Shown here: positions 1-8,448 of the stretch, in pieces | Numbering within the stretch: position 1 is the stretch's first letter | Layout of the letters: every line of letters starts with the position of its first letter | Source of the DNA: Leadbetterella sp964489955 | Lineage (GTDB): Bacteria; Bacteroidota; Bacteroidia; Cytophagales; Spirosomataceae | Assembly: GCA_964489955.1 (NCBI GenBank) | Contig: CAZBAV010000002.1 | Location: 72,109-136,108, forward strand | Direction: 5' to 3' | Length of the DNA: 64,000 nucleotides | Position numbers and translations under genes: made by a program | The notes under the pieces: model-generated | Seen by the model: the letters and a program-made list of their open reading frames with translations, nothing else | Databases searched by the model: none | Told to the model about the DNA's origin: nothing

Positions 1-1015
1 CATCTAAGTTGTAACCTATGGCCATTTTTGCAGCAATCTTAGCAATAGGATAACCAGTCGCTTTGGATGCTAATGCCGACGAACGGCTAACCCTCGGGTT
101 TATTTCAATTGCAATTATTTCGTCTGTTTCCGGGTTTAGGGAGAACTGAACGTTACAGCCACCCGCAAACTGACCGATCCCGTTCATCATCTTGATAGCC
201 ATATCCCTCATTTTCTGATAAATGGTATCAGGAAGAGTCATAGCCGGAGCCACAGTTATAGAATCACCTGTATGAACACCCATAGGGTCAAAGTTCTCTA
301 TTGTACAGATGATTACGATGTTTTGGTTATGGTCACGTAGAAGCTCAAGTTCGTATTCTTTCCAGCCCATGATAGACTGTTCTACTAAAACTTCGTGCAC
401 AGGAGAGGCATGTAAACCGTGGTTAAGGGCAGCATCAAACTCTTCAGGAGTGTTCACAAAACCACCGCCTGTACCTCCTAAGGTATAGGATGGACGTATA
501 ACTAAAGGAAATCCTGTTTCTTGAGCGATTTCTTTACCTTCTAAAAATGAACGAGCAGTACGGCCTTTACAAACTCCTATCCCCAATTCAAGCATTTTCT
601 TACGGAAAAGCTCACGGTCTTCAGTAGTTTCTATAGCTTTGATGTCTACCCCAATGATTTCTACATTGTGTTTTTTCCAGATTCCTGCCTTGTCACAATC
701 TATTGCTAAATTCAAAGCAGTTTGGCCTCCCATAGTTGGCAAAACGTGGGTAATGGGTCTTCCCATTTCCTCATGTGCTTTAAGAATTTCCGATATAGAT
801 TTCTTTTCAAGAGGCTTTAGATACACGAAATCTGCATTCATCGGGTCGGTCATGATAGTAGCCGGATTAGAGTTAATCAGTGCAACTTCAATTCCTTCCT
901 GACGTATAGAACGTGCAGCTTGAGAACCGGAATAATCAAATTCACAGGCTTGACCAATCACAATGGGGCCAGAACCGATGATTAAAACAGACTTGATACT
1001 TGGATTTTTTGGCAT
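1..1015 (-). CDS. carB: Carbamoyl-phosphate synthase large subunit, N-terminal part (cut by window edge)
   Basis: The minus strand from the ATG at 1013-1015 reads MPKNPSIKSVLIIGSGPIVI, the typical CarB N-terminus, and stays open to the window edge for about 338 codons. It then shows ATP-grasp features: a GQACEFDYSGSQA segment, a glycine-rich loop (YTLGGTGGGF) and an EINPRVSRSSALASKATGYP segment that carries metal ligands. The enzyme makes carbamoyl phosphate from bicarbonate, ATP and glutamine-derived ammonia for arginine and pyrimidine synthesis, in the cytoplasm with CarA. Only the first ATP-grasp half is visible; the remaining roughly 600 residues, including the allosteric domain, lie outside the window. 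The identification is by family resemblance and is secure. Confidence 0.96.
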   Translation of the reverse strand, partial: MPKNPSIKSVLIIGSGPIVIGQACEFDYSGSQAARSIRQEGIEVALINSNPATIMTDPMNADFVYLKPLEKKSISEILKAHEEMGRPITHVLPTMGGQTALNLAIDCDKAGIWKKHNVEIIGVDIKAIETTEDRELFRKKMLELGIGVCKGRTARSFLEGKEIAQETGFPLVIRPSYTLGGTGGGFVNTPEEFDAALNHGLHASPVHEVLVEQSIMGWKEYELELLRDHNQNIVIICTIENFDPMGVHTGDSITVAPAMTLPDTIYQKMRDMAIKMMNGIGQFAGGCNVQFSLNPETDEIIAIEINPRVSRSSALASKATGYPIAKIAAKMAIGYNLD

Positions 1016-1054
1016 TTCTTGATGCTGAGAAGTTTCGATTTGTTTATCGAAGCA

Positions 1055-1062
1055 CAAAGTTA
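1055..1062 (-). promoter_or_regulatory. Possible carB promoter -7 box
   Basis: On the minus strand the octamer TAACTTTG matches the Bacteroidota -7 consensus TAnnTTTG and sits 39 bases upstream of the carB start. No TTTG box is found 19 bases further upstream, so the assignment rests on one element and its position. Confidence 0.35.
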
Positions 1063-1721
1063 ATACAGAAATGTTTTTGTAAGGTAATTTATTTTAAAAT
1101 CTTAGTTTTCTGAAGACATACAGGTGCAATTTTAATTAATAACAGATTCTTTATTGCAGCTTGTCCTTGAGAATTGATTGTTTATATTCAGTTTTCTTTT
1201 GGTACGTTGATACTTTCTCTTTTCAGGCTCTCACATGTTTTGAGAGGCATAATTAGCAAAGTAGTCATTATAGTGAAGCAATGCAAGAGATTTAAAGGTT
1301 AAAGTGGAGAGTAGTTAAATTTAACCAGTATAAATCCAAGTACCCTCCTTGCTGTGTTCTATTATATATGTTCAACTCGTTGCTTTATTTTCTTTGTACT
1401 GCCTTCCTACTTTTGTCGGTACTTTTTTATTTTTCCAGGCTTTTTATGTGTTGTTTTTTTATTTTGGCTGATTGTATTTATGTTTTATAGCTATAATTCT
1501 AGGGATGGGACATCGCCATCAAGGTCTCATTTTTCAGAGCCTCTTTTTATTAGTTCAACCTACTGTACTACGATATCGAACCCTTAGCTTGTCTTATGAT
1601 GAGGGATTTCATTCGAAACGCTACCTTAATATTAAAATATAGTAACGCAAAAGTTAAATTTTTTAAGCTAGTATTTTTTAATTATTAATATGATGGATAT
1701 TTCGCAAATTGAGGTTTTTGA
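1063..1721. other. Intergenic region without a convincing gene
   Basis: This AT-rich stretch between carB and the first susC-like gene has no reading frame I would accept. A 77-codon frame at 1354-1587 is dominated by Phe, Leu and Tyr codons from T-rich DNA and looks accidental. A slightly more GC-rich patch near 1500-1555 contains a short palindrome (GATGG-7 nt-CCATC) followed by a T-run, which could be part of a small RNA or of decayed repeat DNA, but nothing decides this. Confidence 0.5.
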
Positions 1722-1770
1722 TTCGCATTTTGCTAATAAATAGCTTTTGCTAGCCTGCTAGTTTTGCGAA
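1722..1770. promoter_or_regulatory. Nested palindromes upstream of the first susC-like gene
   Basis: An outer inverted repeat TTCGCA (1722-1727) / TGCGAA (1765-1770) encloses GCTA-5 nt-TAGC (1732-1744) and GCTAG-type repeats at 1749-1761. The octamer TAGTTTTG (1759-1766) fits the -7 consensus TAnnTTTG, but no matching TTTG box lies 19 bases upstream. The element is therefore either an operator overlapping a promoter or a structured leader about 130 bases before the gene. The repeats are visible; the role is inferred. Confidence 0.35.
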
Positions 1771-1898
1771 AAAAAAGAGAGAAATCGTCTGTAAATATTT
1801 TGTCAGTTGTAAAGTATTATTTCCAAAAAATCTTTTCTAGCTTTTCTCTTTTGGGTTGTTTTTTAAAAAAATTCTTTTAACTAAACCGTCTAAATCGA

Positions 1899-4800
1899 AT
1901 GAAAATTGTTTTTACATTTTGTGTGAGGTGGGGATATAAATTACTCGCAGTCTTTGCGTTTAATCTTATTCTTTCTTCTTCTTACGCACAACAGTCTGAT
2001 ATACAGATAACTGGTATGGTTAAATCTTTTACAGACAACGAGCCTTTAATAGGGGTGAGTGTTTCTGTAAAGGGTACTAGTATTGGGGCGTTTACAGACG
2101 GAGAGGGTCGTTATAGTCTTAAAACTGATCATAAAACACCAGTTTTAGTCTTTTCTTATGTAGGATTTACCCCACAAGAACTTGTTGTGGGGGCTTCTCG
2201 CGTAATTGATGTGCAGTTGCAGCCGAACTCTTCTACGCTTGATGAGGTTGTAGTCACTGCTCTAGGTATCAAAAGAGACAAAAAATCTCTAGGGTATAGT
2301 GTAGGTGTAGTAGGCGGCGAAAGTCTCGTAAAGGTTGCTCAGGAAAACGTGTTTGGTGGTTTGGCAGCTAAAATGCCAGGTGTTACCCTGAGCCAGACTA
2401 GTGGTCCTGGCTCATCTGTTAGTATGGTCATTAGAGGTTCTAACTCACTTACAACAGATAATCAGCCGCTTTTTGTAATTGATGGTGTGCCAATTACTAG
2501 TGGGCTTAATAACCAAAGGCAGATGGGAGACCGTAATATTGTAGATTATGGAAATGCCATTGCTGATATTAACCCTGACGATATCGAAAGCATTTCGGTG
2601 TTGAAAGGGCCAAGTGCTGCCGCCCTTTATGGTTCAAGGGCGGGTAACGGTGTGGTTTTGATAAAAACCAAGTCTGGTTCAGCAGGAAAGACAATCGTAA
2701 ACTTCTCTACAAGTAACGTTTTTGAGGAGGCGACACAGTTTTTGGATTTTCATTATAAGTACGCATCTGGAAACAGAGGAAATCTTTTGGACGAGAGTTC
2801 TGCCTATTGGACGGGGCTACCTCTGGATCAGGGTATTAAAGCGGTACAATGGAACAGTCCAACGGATGTAAATGGGGTAAAGGTTCCGATTGAATTGATT
2901 TCGTACAAAGATAATATGAAGAATTTTCTACGTACAGGCATTACTTCAACGAACAACTTGTCGGTAAGTGGAGGAAATGAAAAAGGTAATTATAGGGTCT
3001 CCTTTAACAATATGCTTCACTATGGCATGATTCCTAACTCGGACCTCAAAAGAAACTCTTTAGCTACAGTGTTGGCTTATGAACTGAACAAAAATGTGAG
3101 GCTTAGCACTAATATTAATCTGAGTAGGTCAAATGCCGACAACCGTCCTACTACTTCTACTCGTACAGCTAATCCGCTTGAAGCAGTAATGGCGTATCCT
3201 CATGTAAATGTTTTGGACCTGCAAGAATACTGGAATCCAGGTCAGGAGAATATTCAACAAAGGGCAGTTCACAGAAATGGAGACAACCCTTATTTTCTTG
3301 CTAATGAGCTAAACAACGGCTTTGTGAGAGACCGAGTGTATGGAAATGTAAAGCTTGACTGGGATATCTTGCCAAACCTTACGGCTTTTGGTAGAGTTTC
3401 ATTGGATAAGTCTGACGAAAACAGAGAAACAAAAGTACCTATGAGTTACTCAAGAGCGGCTCAAGGAGGTTATTATTTACAAGGTCTGCGAAATACCGAG
3501 TTAAATGCCGACTTTTTGGTTACCTACAAAAGAGCGTATACTGACTTTGATTTTAGCGTTTCGGGTGGTGGTAATTACATGAAGCAAAATTATAACGAAA
3601 ATTTTATAGGCGGTGCTCAGTTAACAATTCCTGGCCTGTATAGAGTTGGGAATATACCAAATACAAGGCTAGAGTACTCTAATTTTGCATCGCAAAGAGC
3701 CATTTACAGTTTGTACGGTATGGCTTCCTTAGGCTACAAAAGTACTTTGTATTTAGACCTTACTGCAAGAAATGACTGGGCAAGTTCATTGCCTGTAAAT
3801 GCTCAATCTTTCTTCTATCCTTCAGCTTCGTTGAGTTGGCTGGTAAATGAAACATTTAAGCTCCCATCGCAAATCTCCTTGTTGAAACTTCGTGGAGGTT
3901 GGGCACAAGTAGGTAATGCCCCTGGAGCATATCAAATCCATCAAATGCTTGGCACAGGTCAATATGGTGCTCTTATTACATCAGAAGTGCCTTCTGGACT
4001 AAGAAACCCTGCTTTGAAGCCTGAAATTGCAACATCTACAGAGCTTGGTATTGATTTGAACCTCTACAAAAATAGACTACGTTTTGAAGGTACATATTAC
4101 GTGGTAGGAAATAAAAATCAACAGCTACCAATTCCTTTGCCTGAATCTTCTGGCTTTACCAGTACACTTGTGAATGCCGGTCTTATTGAAAGTAAAGGAT
4201 GGGAACTTGTGCTTGGAGGAACGCCTATCAAAAACAGAAACGGATTTACATGGGATATTAGTGCCAACTGGTATAGAAATAGAACCTGGGTTAGAGAATT
4301 AGTGGAGGGCTTTACGGAGCTTACACTTTGGTCTGAAAACGGTGGTGGATCATTTGCGAAAGTTGGAGAGCAACTCGGTAATATTTATAGTAGAGGTTTT
4401 GCTTCAGTGAAAGACGCCAGTTCTCCCTATAATGGATGGCCTATATTGGATAATAATGGTAAATGGATAAATGACAACGACCCAAGTGCAAGACGATTAG
4501 TAGGTAACTATAATCCAGATTTTCAAATGGGACTACAGACCTCAATTCAATACAAAAGGTTGACATTAAGTGCCAGTTTCGACTGGAGACAAGGAGGGGA
4601 GTTTATGTCTTCTACATACAGATATGGCGGTTCTAACTGGCAATCTGCAAGACAAATGCGTGAGTTGATTCCTGGTGGAAATATGTCAGAGGCTGAGTTA
4701 GTAACTTTGTTAAAATCGAATCCTTCGAAATACATCATTCCTAGTAATGGAAACTTTCCTAGGGTGGGCGGATACGATCAGGCGTCTGGAGGATATTTTA

Positions 4801-5231
4801 ATAATAATTTTGGTACCTCAAATCAAGCTTATGATGGAGCATTTATTCCTGGTGTGATTAGGAATGCCGATGGAAGTTATAGAGAGCATTTAGGTGGAGC
4901 TGGAACAGTTATTTATCCGGTTTCTAGTCAGTTTCCGTGGAGTTACAATGAAGCAGTAATGTTTGATGCTTCGTTTATAAAGCTTCGTGAGATAGCATTG
5001 GGATATGATATTCCCAAAATTGGAGGATTCAGAAATGCTCGTATATCGGTGTTTTCAAGGAACATTATGCTTTGGACAGCTGCTAAAATCGGTATTGATC
5101 CGGAAAGAGCATTTCAGGCTAATGCAGGGGTGCAAGGAAACACTTCTACTATGATGAGACAAGGTATAGAGTTGCAGAATATCTTACCTATGACCTCGCC
5201 GATTGGTTTCAAATTGGATTTAACTTTCTAA
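1899..5231 (+). CDS. SusC/RagA-family TonB-dependent outer-membrane transporter
   Basis: This 1110-residue protein begins with a signal peptide (about residues 1-30, ending SSYAQQ) and a carboxypeptidase-regulatory-like domain (about 36-118). The plug domain follows and includes the SusC-type stretch DIESISVLKGPSAAALYGSR. A long beta-barrel then ends in aromatic GFKLDLTF. SusC proteins form the outer-membrane barrel closed by a SusD lid and import oligosaccharides or peptides with TonB energy. The SusD-type lipoprotein gene follows after 32 bases. No glycoside hydrolase, sigma/anti-sigma pair or hybrid sensor lies nearby, so the substrate cannot be read from context. Confidence 0.96.
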   Translation: MKIVFTFCVRWGYKLLAVFAFNLILSSSYAQQSDIQITGMVKSFTDNEPLIGVSVSVKGTSIGAFTDGEGRYSLKTDHKTPVLVFSYVGFTPQELVVGASRVIDVQLQPNSSTLDEVVVTALGIKRDKKSLGYSVGVVGGESLVKVAQENVFGGLAAKMPGVTLSQTSGPGSSVSMVIRGSNSLTTDNQPLFVIDGVPITSGLNNQRQMGDRNIVDYGNAIADINPDDIESISVLKGPSAAALYGSRAGNGVVLIKTKSGSAGKTIVNFSTSNVFEEATQFLDFHYKYASGNRGNLLDESSAYWTGLPLDQGIKAVQWNSPTDVNGVKVPIELISYKDNMKNFLRTGITSTNNLSVSGGNEKGNYRVSFNNMLHYGMIPNSDLKRNSLATVLAYELNKNVRLSTNINLSRSNADNRPTTSTRTANPLEAVMAYPHVNVLDLQEYWNPGQENIQQRAVHRNGDNPYFLANELNNGFVRDRVYGNVKLDWDILPNLTAFGRVSLDKSDENRETKVPMSYSRAAQGGYYLQGLRNTELNADFLVTYKRAYTDFDFSVSGGGNYMKQNYNENFIGGAQLTIPGLYRVGNIPNTRLEYSNFASQRAIYSLYGMASLGYKSTLYLDLTARNDWASSLPVNAQSFFYPSASLSWLVNETFKLPSQISLLKLRGGWAQVGNAPGAYQIHQMLGTGQYGALITSEVPSGLRNPALKPEIATSTELGIDLNLYKNRLRFEGTYYVVGNKNQQLPIPLPESSGFTSTLVNAGLIESKGWELVLGGTPIKNRNGFTWDISANWYRNRTWVRELVEGFTELTLWSENGGGSFAKVGEQLGNIYSRGFASVKDASSPYNGWPILDNNGKWINDNDPSARRLVGNYNPDFQMGLQTSIQYKRLTLSASFDWRQGGEFMSSTYRYGGSNWQSARQMRELIPGGNMSEAELVTLLKSNPSKYIIPSNGNFPRVGGYDQASGGYFNNNFGTSNQAYDGAFIPGVIRNADGSYREHLGGAGTVIYPVSSQFPWSYNEAVMFDASFIKLREIALGYDIPKIGGFRNARISVFSRNIMLWTAAKIGIDPERAFQANAGVQGNTSTMMRQGIELQNILPMTSPIGFKLDLTF

Positions 5232-5263
5232 TTATCATATACATTCAAAATATTAGTTTTGTC

Positions 5264-6949
5264 ATGATTAATTTTCAAAAAATATATAAAATACTATTGG
5301 TCTGTATCGTACTTGGTACGGTATCATGTGCCGATAAGTTAGAAGAGCTGAATCAAAACCCCAATGCGGTAGACCCAAGCTCGGCTAACCCTAATCTTAT
5401 GTTGCCTACGGTTCTTGCCGCAACCGCTAAAGAATATAATAAGCTTGGTTTTGGTACTGTTGGTGGAGTTGTGCAGCACATGCAAGAGGATGGTTGGTAT
5501 ACAAGCTACAATCATTATACCTGGGTTCCTGAAAACTGGGGGCATTGGTATGGAGCACTAAGAACCAACGAGCTTATTATTCAGCGTTCAGAGGCTTTAG
5601 GATGGTCGTTTCATAAGGGGGTAGGATTGACTATGAGAGCGTTTTTGTTTGGTACTATTAGTGACTTATGGGGAGATGTACCTTACACTGAGGCATTGAA
5701 GGGGGGGAGTTCGAGCCCGATTACCCATCCTAAATACGACAGTCAAGAGACTATATATTTGGGTATCATTGAGGATCTAAAGGCTGCATCGGCTTTATTT
5801 GCTCAGAAAAACACTACGGGGTTAATCGCTTCGTATGACGTTTATTATGGCGGAAATGCGGAAAAATGGCAAAAATTTACGAATACCTTACTACTAAGGT
5901 ATTACATGAGATTGTCTGAAAAATTACCTCAAGTTGCAAAGCAAGGTGTGGAAAGTGTCTATCAATCTGGTGTGTATATTCTTAATGCCGCCGATGACAC
6001 AAAACACCAATACCTGGGAACGGACGCCGGTAATTCTTGGCCAACGGCAGGTGGATTTACCTCAGACGATTCTGGGTTTAGAAGAAGAAAAGGGTGTAGT
6101 ACACTTATGAATACACTTTTAGCGAATAGCGACCCGAGAACACAAGTGTGGTTTCAGCCAGTGTATTGTCAGTGGATTGCTGACTCAAATCTGACAGTTG
6201 CAGTAGATCCATTTATAAGAAGAAATGGAGTTTTGACCAATATCGTATCTTTAACTGATGTGCAGTACCGTGCTGAAATAGCAGCGGGGAATACTTTTAC
6301 TCGTCGTTACAATCCAGAAACATTCACTACGGTTTTAGATACTCGTAGATATGTGGGTGTACCTCCTGGACTGCAAACACCTGATGGGTACAATTACAAT
6401 CCTACGCCAGGACAAACTGTAGAAAATCAGCATGTATCGCAACTTGCTCCTGTATTCAGAAATAGAAACGGAGAACTTCTGGCTATGCGTTTGGCCTCGG
6501 CAGCCGAAAGTTCTTTTATTTTAGCTGAAGCGGCTCAGAGAGGTTGGGCAGTAGGGAGTGCTCAAACACATTACAATAGAGGTGTACAAGAGTCACTAAA
6601 TGCTTGGGGTGTCGGAAGTTCTTACGGAACCTATGTGGCACAACCAAGTGTAGCATACAACAATACGCTCAATAGAATAATGGAGCAAAAGTGGATTGCC
6701 GGCTTTGCGGCAGCTACTGAAGCTTGGTTTGATTTCAGAAGAACCGGTCTGCCGGCATTTAAAGCTGGACCAGCATCGGCTGTCCCTCATCTTCCGCTCC
6801 GTTTTATTTACGGGACAAACGAAATAAACAACAATACAATAAACCTCGAGTCTGCATTGACTAAGTTGACACCATTTTCAAGTACATTAGGAAATAACTC
6901 GCAATGGTCAAAGCCATGGATTGTGCAAGGTACAAGTAAACCATGGTAA
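5264..6949 (+). CDS. SusD/RagB-family outer-membrane lipoprotein
   Basis: A 561-residue lipoprotein with a lipobox ending at Cys22 (LGTVSC). The mature start carries the LEELNQNPNAVDP signature seen in SusD-like proteins of the PF12771 type, and the C-terminal part holds RIMEQKWIAGFAAATEAWFD, typical of the family. It would sit on the cell surface as the substrate-binding lid of the SusC barrel encoded 32 bases upstream. A strong terminator follows, so the two genes probably form a complete two-gene operon. Confidence 0.94.
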   Translation: MINFQKIYKILLVCIVLGTVSCADKLEELNQNPNAVDPSSANPNLMLPTVLAATAKEYNKLGFGTVGGVVQHMQEDGWYTSYNHYTWVPENWGHWYGALRTNELIIQRSEALGWSFHKGVGLTMRAFLFGTISDLWGDVPYTEALKGGSSSPITHPKYDSQETIYLGIIEDLKAASALFAQKNTTGLIASYDVYYGGNAEKWQKFTNTLLLRYYMRLSEKLPQVAKQGVESVYQSGVYILNAADDTKHQYLGTDAGNSWPTAGGFTSDDSGFRRRKGCSTLMNTLLANSDPRTQVWFQPVYCQWIADSNLTVAVDPFIRRNGVLTNIVSLTDVQYRAEIAAGNTFTRRYNPETFTTVLDTRRYVGVPPGLQTPDGYNYNPTPGQTVENQHVSQLAPVFRNRNGELLAMRLASAAESSFILAEAAQRGWAVGSAQTHYNRGVQESLNAWGVGSSYGTYVAQPSVAYNNTLNRIMEQKWIAGFAAATEAWFDFRRTGLPAFKAGPASAVPHLPLRFIYGTNEINNNTINLESALTKLTPFSSTLGNNSQWSKPWIVQGTSKPW

Positions 6950-6972
6950 GCAAATAGATTGATTTATATGTG

Positions 6973-7006
6973 AGCATGGGCTGTCTTTGACAGCCCATGC
7001 TTTTTT
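6973..7006 (+). terminator. Rho-independent terminator after the first susCD pair
   Basis: A perfect 13-bp stem (AGCATGGGCTGTC, 6973-6985, and its complement 6989-7001) with a TTT loop is followed by a T-run. It lies 24 bases after the susD-like stop codon. Confidence 0.92.
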
Positions 7007-7103
7007 AGTTTGTCTTTGTAAGCTTATCATTCTTCCACTGCCCTTGATTCTTAATTTTACCTTTTTTCTTATAACATGAGTTCGATTATAAAAACATAGG
7101 TAT

Positions 7104-7433
7104 TTAATTGGTATGAACTTTTTCAAACTTTATCACAGGCTTTTCGGGCAAGAAGCTGTAAGCGATTAAGCCAGATGTGAGATTGGTCATGAAATTTCCC
7201 AAAGACCTATGTATGGAATGCTCTGCTTGATACATATTTTTCAATTCATCGTTGACAGTTTCAATTATCGACCTTTTTCTCAAAAGTATTTTATCCTTTA
7301 GTTCCATCAAGCAGTTTTTCATGTTGTTGCGAATGTTGGTAATTAGATACAATCCGTCTAAAAAGAAGCTTTCTTGATCAATACCTTTTATGAATATAAA
7401 GATTTTCTCTATAAATATTTCATTTTTAAGAGG
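7104..7433 (-). pseudogene. IS982-family transposase remnant (C-terminal part)
   Basis: The minus-strand frame from 7433 to the stop at 7104-7106 encodes about 109 residues without an ATG. Its end reads KDKILLRKRSIIETVND and then HSIHRSLGNFMTNLTSGL, closely resembling the C-terminus of IS982-family DDE transposases; the Glu in IIETVND corresponds to the last catalytic acid. The part before LYLITNIRNNMKN is degenerate and a stop (TAA at 7434-7436) precedes it. The full protein would be about 290 residues, so both catalytic aspartates are lost and the copy cannot transpose. Terminal inverted repeats are not recognisable. Confidence 0.8.
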
Positions 7434-8025
7434 TTATATTTTGTTTACATTCGCTTAAGTAATAACTAAATTTAGTATTTCTCCTTTATTATCAAATGGA
7501 GCTGAAATCCGTCAAAGTAGTGGGGACGCCTAGTTCCATTGTAAACTTGTGTACTTCTGCAATTCCTTTAAAAACTTTATTCCTTTTAAGACGTTTGTTT
7601 TAACATATTCGAATACTAGTATTTTTAGTCTCGGGTGTCGTCACAGTTTTTAATCGAATTCAGGTTATTAAACTAACTGGGCTTTCTTCTGCCTAGTTAA
7701 ATGTAGCATGCGAGAAACAGCTTTTTTCTATTGTATGTAATTTAAAGACGGCTTCTTTTCATACTTAAATTACTTCACTGAGCAACTTCTAGCAAGTCTA
7801 GTAGTAGACTTAGCCTCCTTAGTTTTTAGTTATTACAAATCGTATCCTTAAGATTTTCTATACTGGTACTATTTGGATATTATTTATAAATATGCTGCAA
7901 ATCTCATTAAAAAATTAAAATTCTATTGATTATTAAAATGTCAATACATTATGTTTGAAATATAAATATTTTAAGTATTTAATTTCGATAATATACTAAT
8001 AATTTATATTATATTTTGTCGTTAA
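7434..8025. other. Decayed AT-rich intergenic sequence
   Basis: No intact gene is visible. Several short hairpins occur, for example AAGTCTA-gtag-TAGACTT at 7794-7811. The stretch probably contains the eroded remainder of the insertion sequence and other decayed DNA between the two SusCD loci. Confidence 0.5.
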
Positions 8026-8211
8026 GAATTTCGTTTTAGTCTATTATACTGCACAGATTCTTTTAAAAATGAAGCACTAAAGCTTAAAAATATAGCAATA
8101 GACAGCGGTTTAAGATTACACAGACCAGGATGTTGTGGTAGTCCTATTGAAATACAAGCTGGTTTAATAATTTTTGCCAAAAAATTGTATTTTATTAATA
8201 TGATTTTTTAA
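8026..8211 (+). pseudogene. Coding-like fragment without start codon
   Basis: The frame from 8026 to the TAA at 8209-8211 is open for 61 codons and has protein-like composition, including LRLHRPGCCGSPIEIQAGL (with a Cys-Cys-Gly motif), unlike the surrounding AT-rich DNA. No ATG opens the frame before this stretch; a TAA stop lies immediately before it at 8023-8025. I do not recognise the family. It may be the surviving C-terminus of a deleted gene or part of a mobile element; chance is possible. Confidence 0.3.
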
Positions 8212-8281
8212 TAATCTAGTTTTTTTTTCTGAGACTGAAGGAATTTTTACAATACTCTACTAAATTAATAGACTTTTGTAT

Positions 8282-8289
8282 TACGTTTG
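8282..8289 (+). promoter_or_regulatory. Possible -7 box for the second susCD locus
   Basis: TACGTTTG fits the Bacteroidota -7 consensus TAnnTTTG. Transcription from here would start near 8295 and give a leader of about 150 bases holding the short reading frame at 8335 and the hairpins at 8367-8416. No TTTG box is found 19 bases upstream, so this is tentative. Confidence 0.4.
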
Positions 8290-8334
8290 AATATCTTATT
8301 GAATTAAGAACCTTTAACTAAATAATAATTACCA

Positions 8335-8376
8335 ATGAAAAGAACCCGTATTCAAATCTCCAATTATTGGTGTTGA
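8335..8376 (+). CDS. Possible 13-residue leader peptide upstream of susC
   Basis: A short frame encodes MKRTRIQISNYWC and stops at TGA 8374-8376, about 70 bases before the susC-like gene. Its last codons (Trp, Cys, stop) fall within the 5' arm of the first hairpin of the leader. A basic start, a Tyr-Trp-Cys end and overlap with alternative hairpins are what a translation-dependent attenuator would look like. No strong ribosome binding site is visible, though this is common in the phylum. That it is translated is inference. Confidence 0.4.
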   Translation: MKRTRIQISNYWC

Positions 8377-8416
8377 CATTCCTTGTCAGTAAACCAACTG
8401 GTGCGTCTAGCACCAA
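8367..8416 (+). promoter_or_regulatory. Leader RNA with mutually exclusive hairpins (attenuator-like)
   Basis: Segment 1, TTGGTG (8367-8372), can pair with AACCAA (8392-8397) around an inner stem TGACA-ttcct-TGTCA (8374-8388). Segment 3, TGGTGC (8399-8404), pairs perfectly with GCACCA (8410-8415). Segment 1 can instead pair with CACCAA (8411-8416), and the ACCA of segment 2 with the TGGT of segment 3. These competing pairings overlap the end of the short reading frame at 8335-8376. No T-run follows the second hairpin, so control, if any, would be by Rho, processing or ribosome access. The pairings are visible; the regulation is inferred. Confidence 0.45.
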
Positions 8417-8448
8417 CCCGTAATTTCTAACTCTTTTAACTCTTAATT

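Noticed and set aside
1354..1587. 77-codon plus-strand reading frame
   Set aside because: Low-complexity Phe/Leu/Tyr-rich product from T-rich intergenic DNA, with no domain or promoter.
1560..1590. Minus-strand T-loop-like sequence (GGGTTCGA) suggesting a tRNA
   Set aside because: No acceptor, D or anticodon arms can be built around it.
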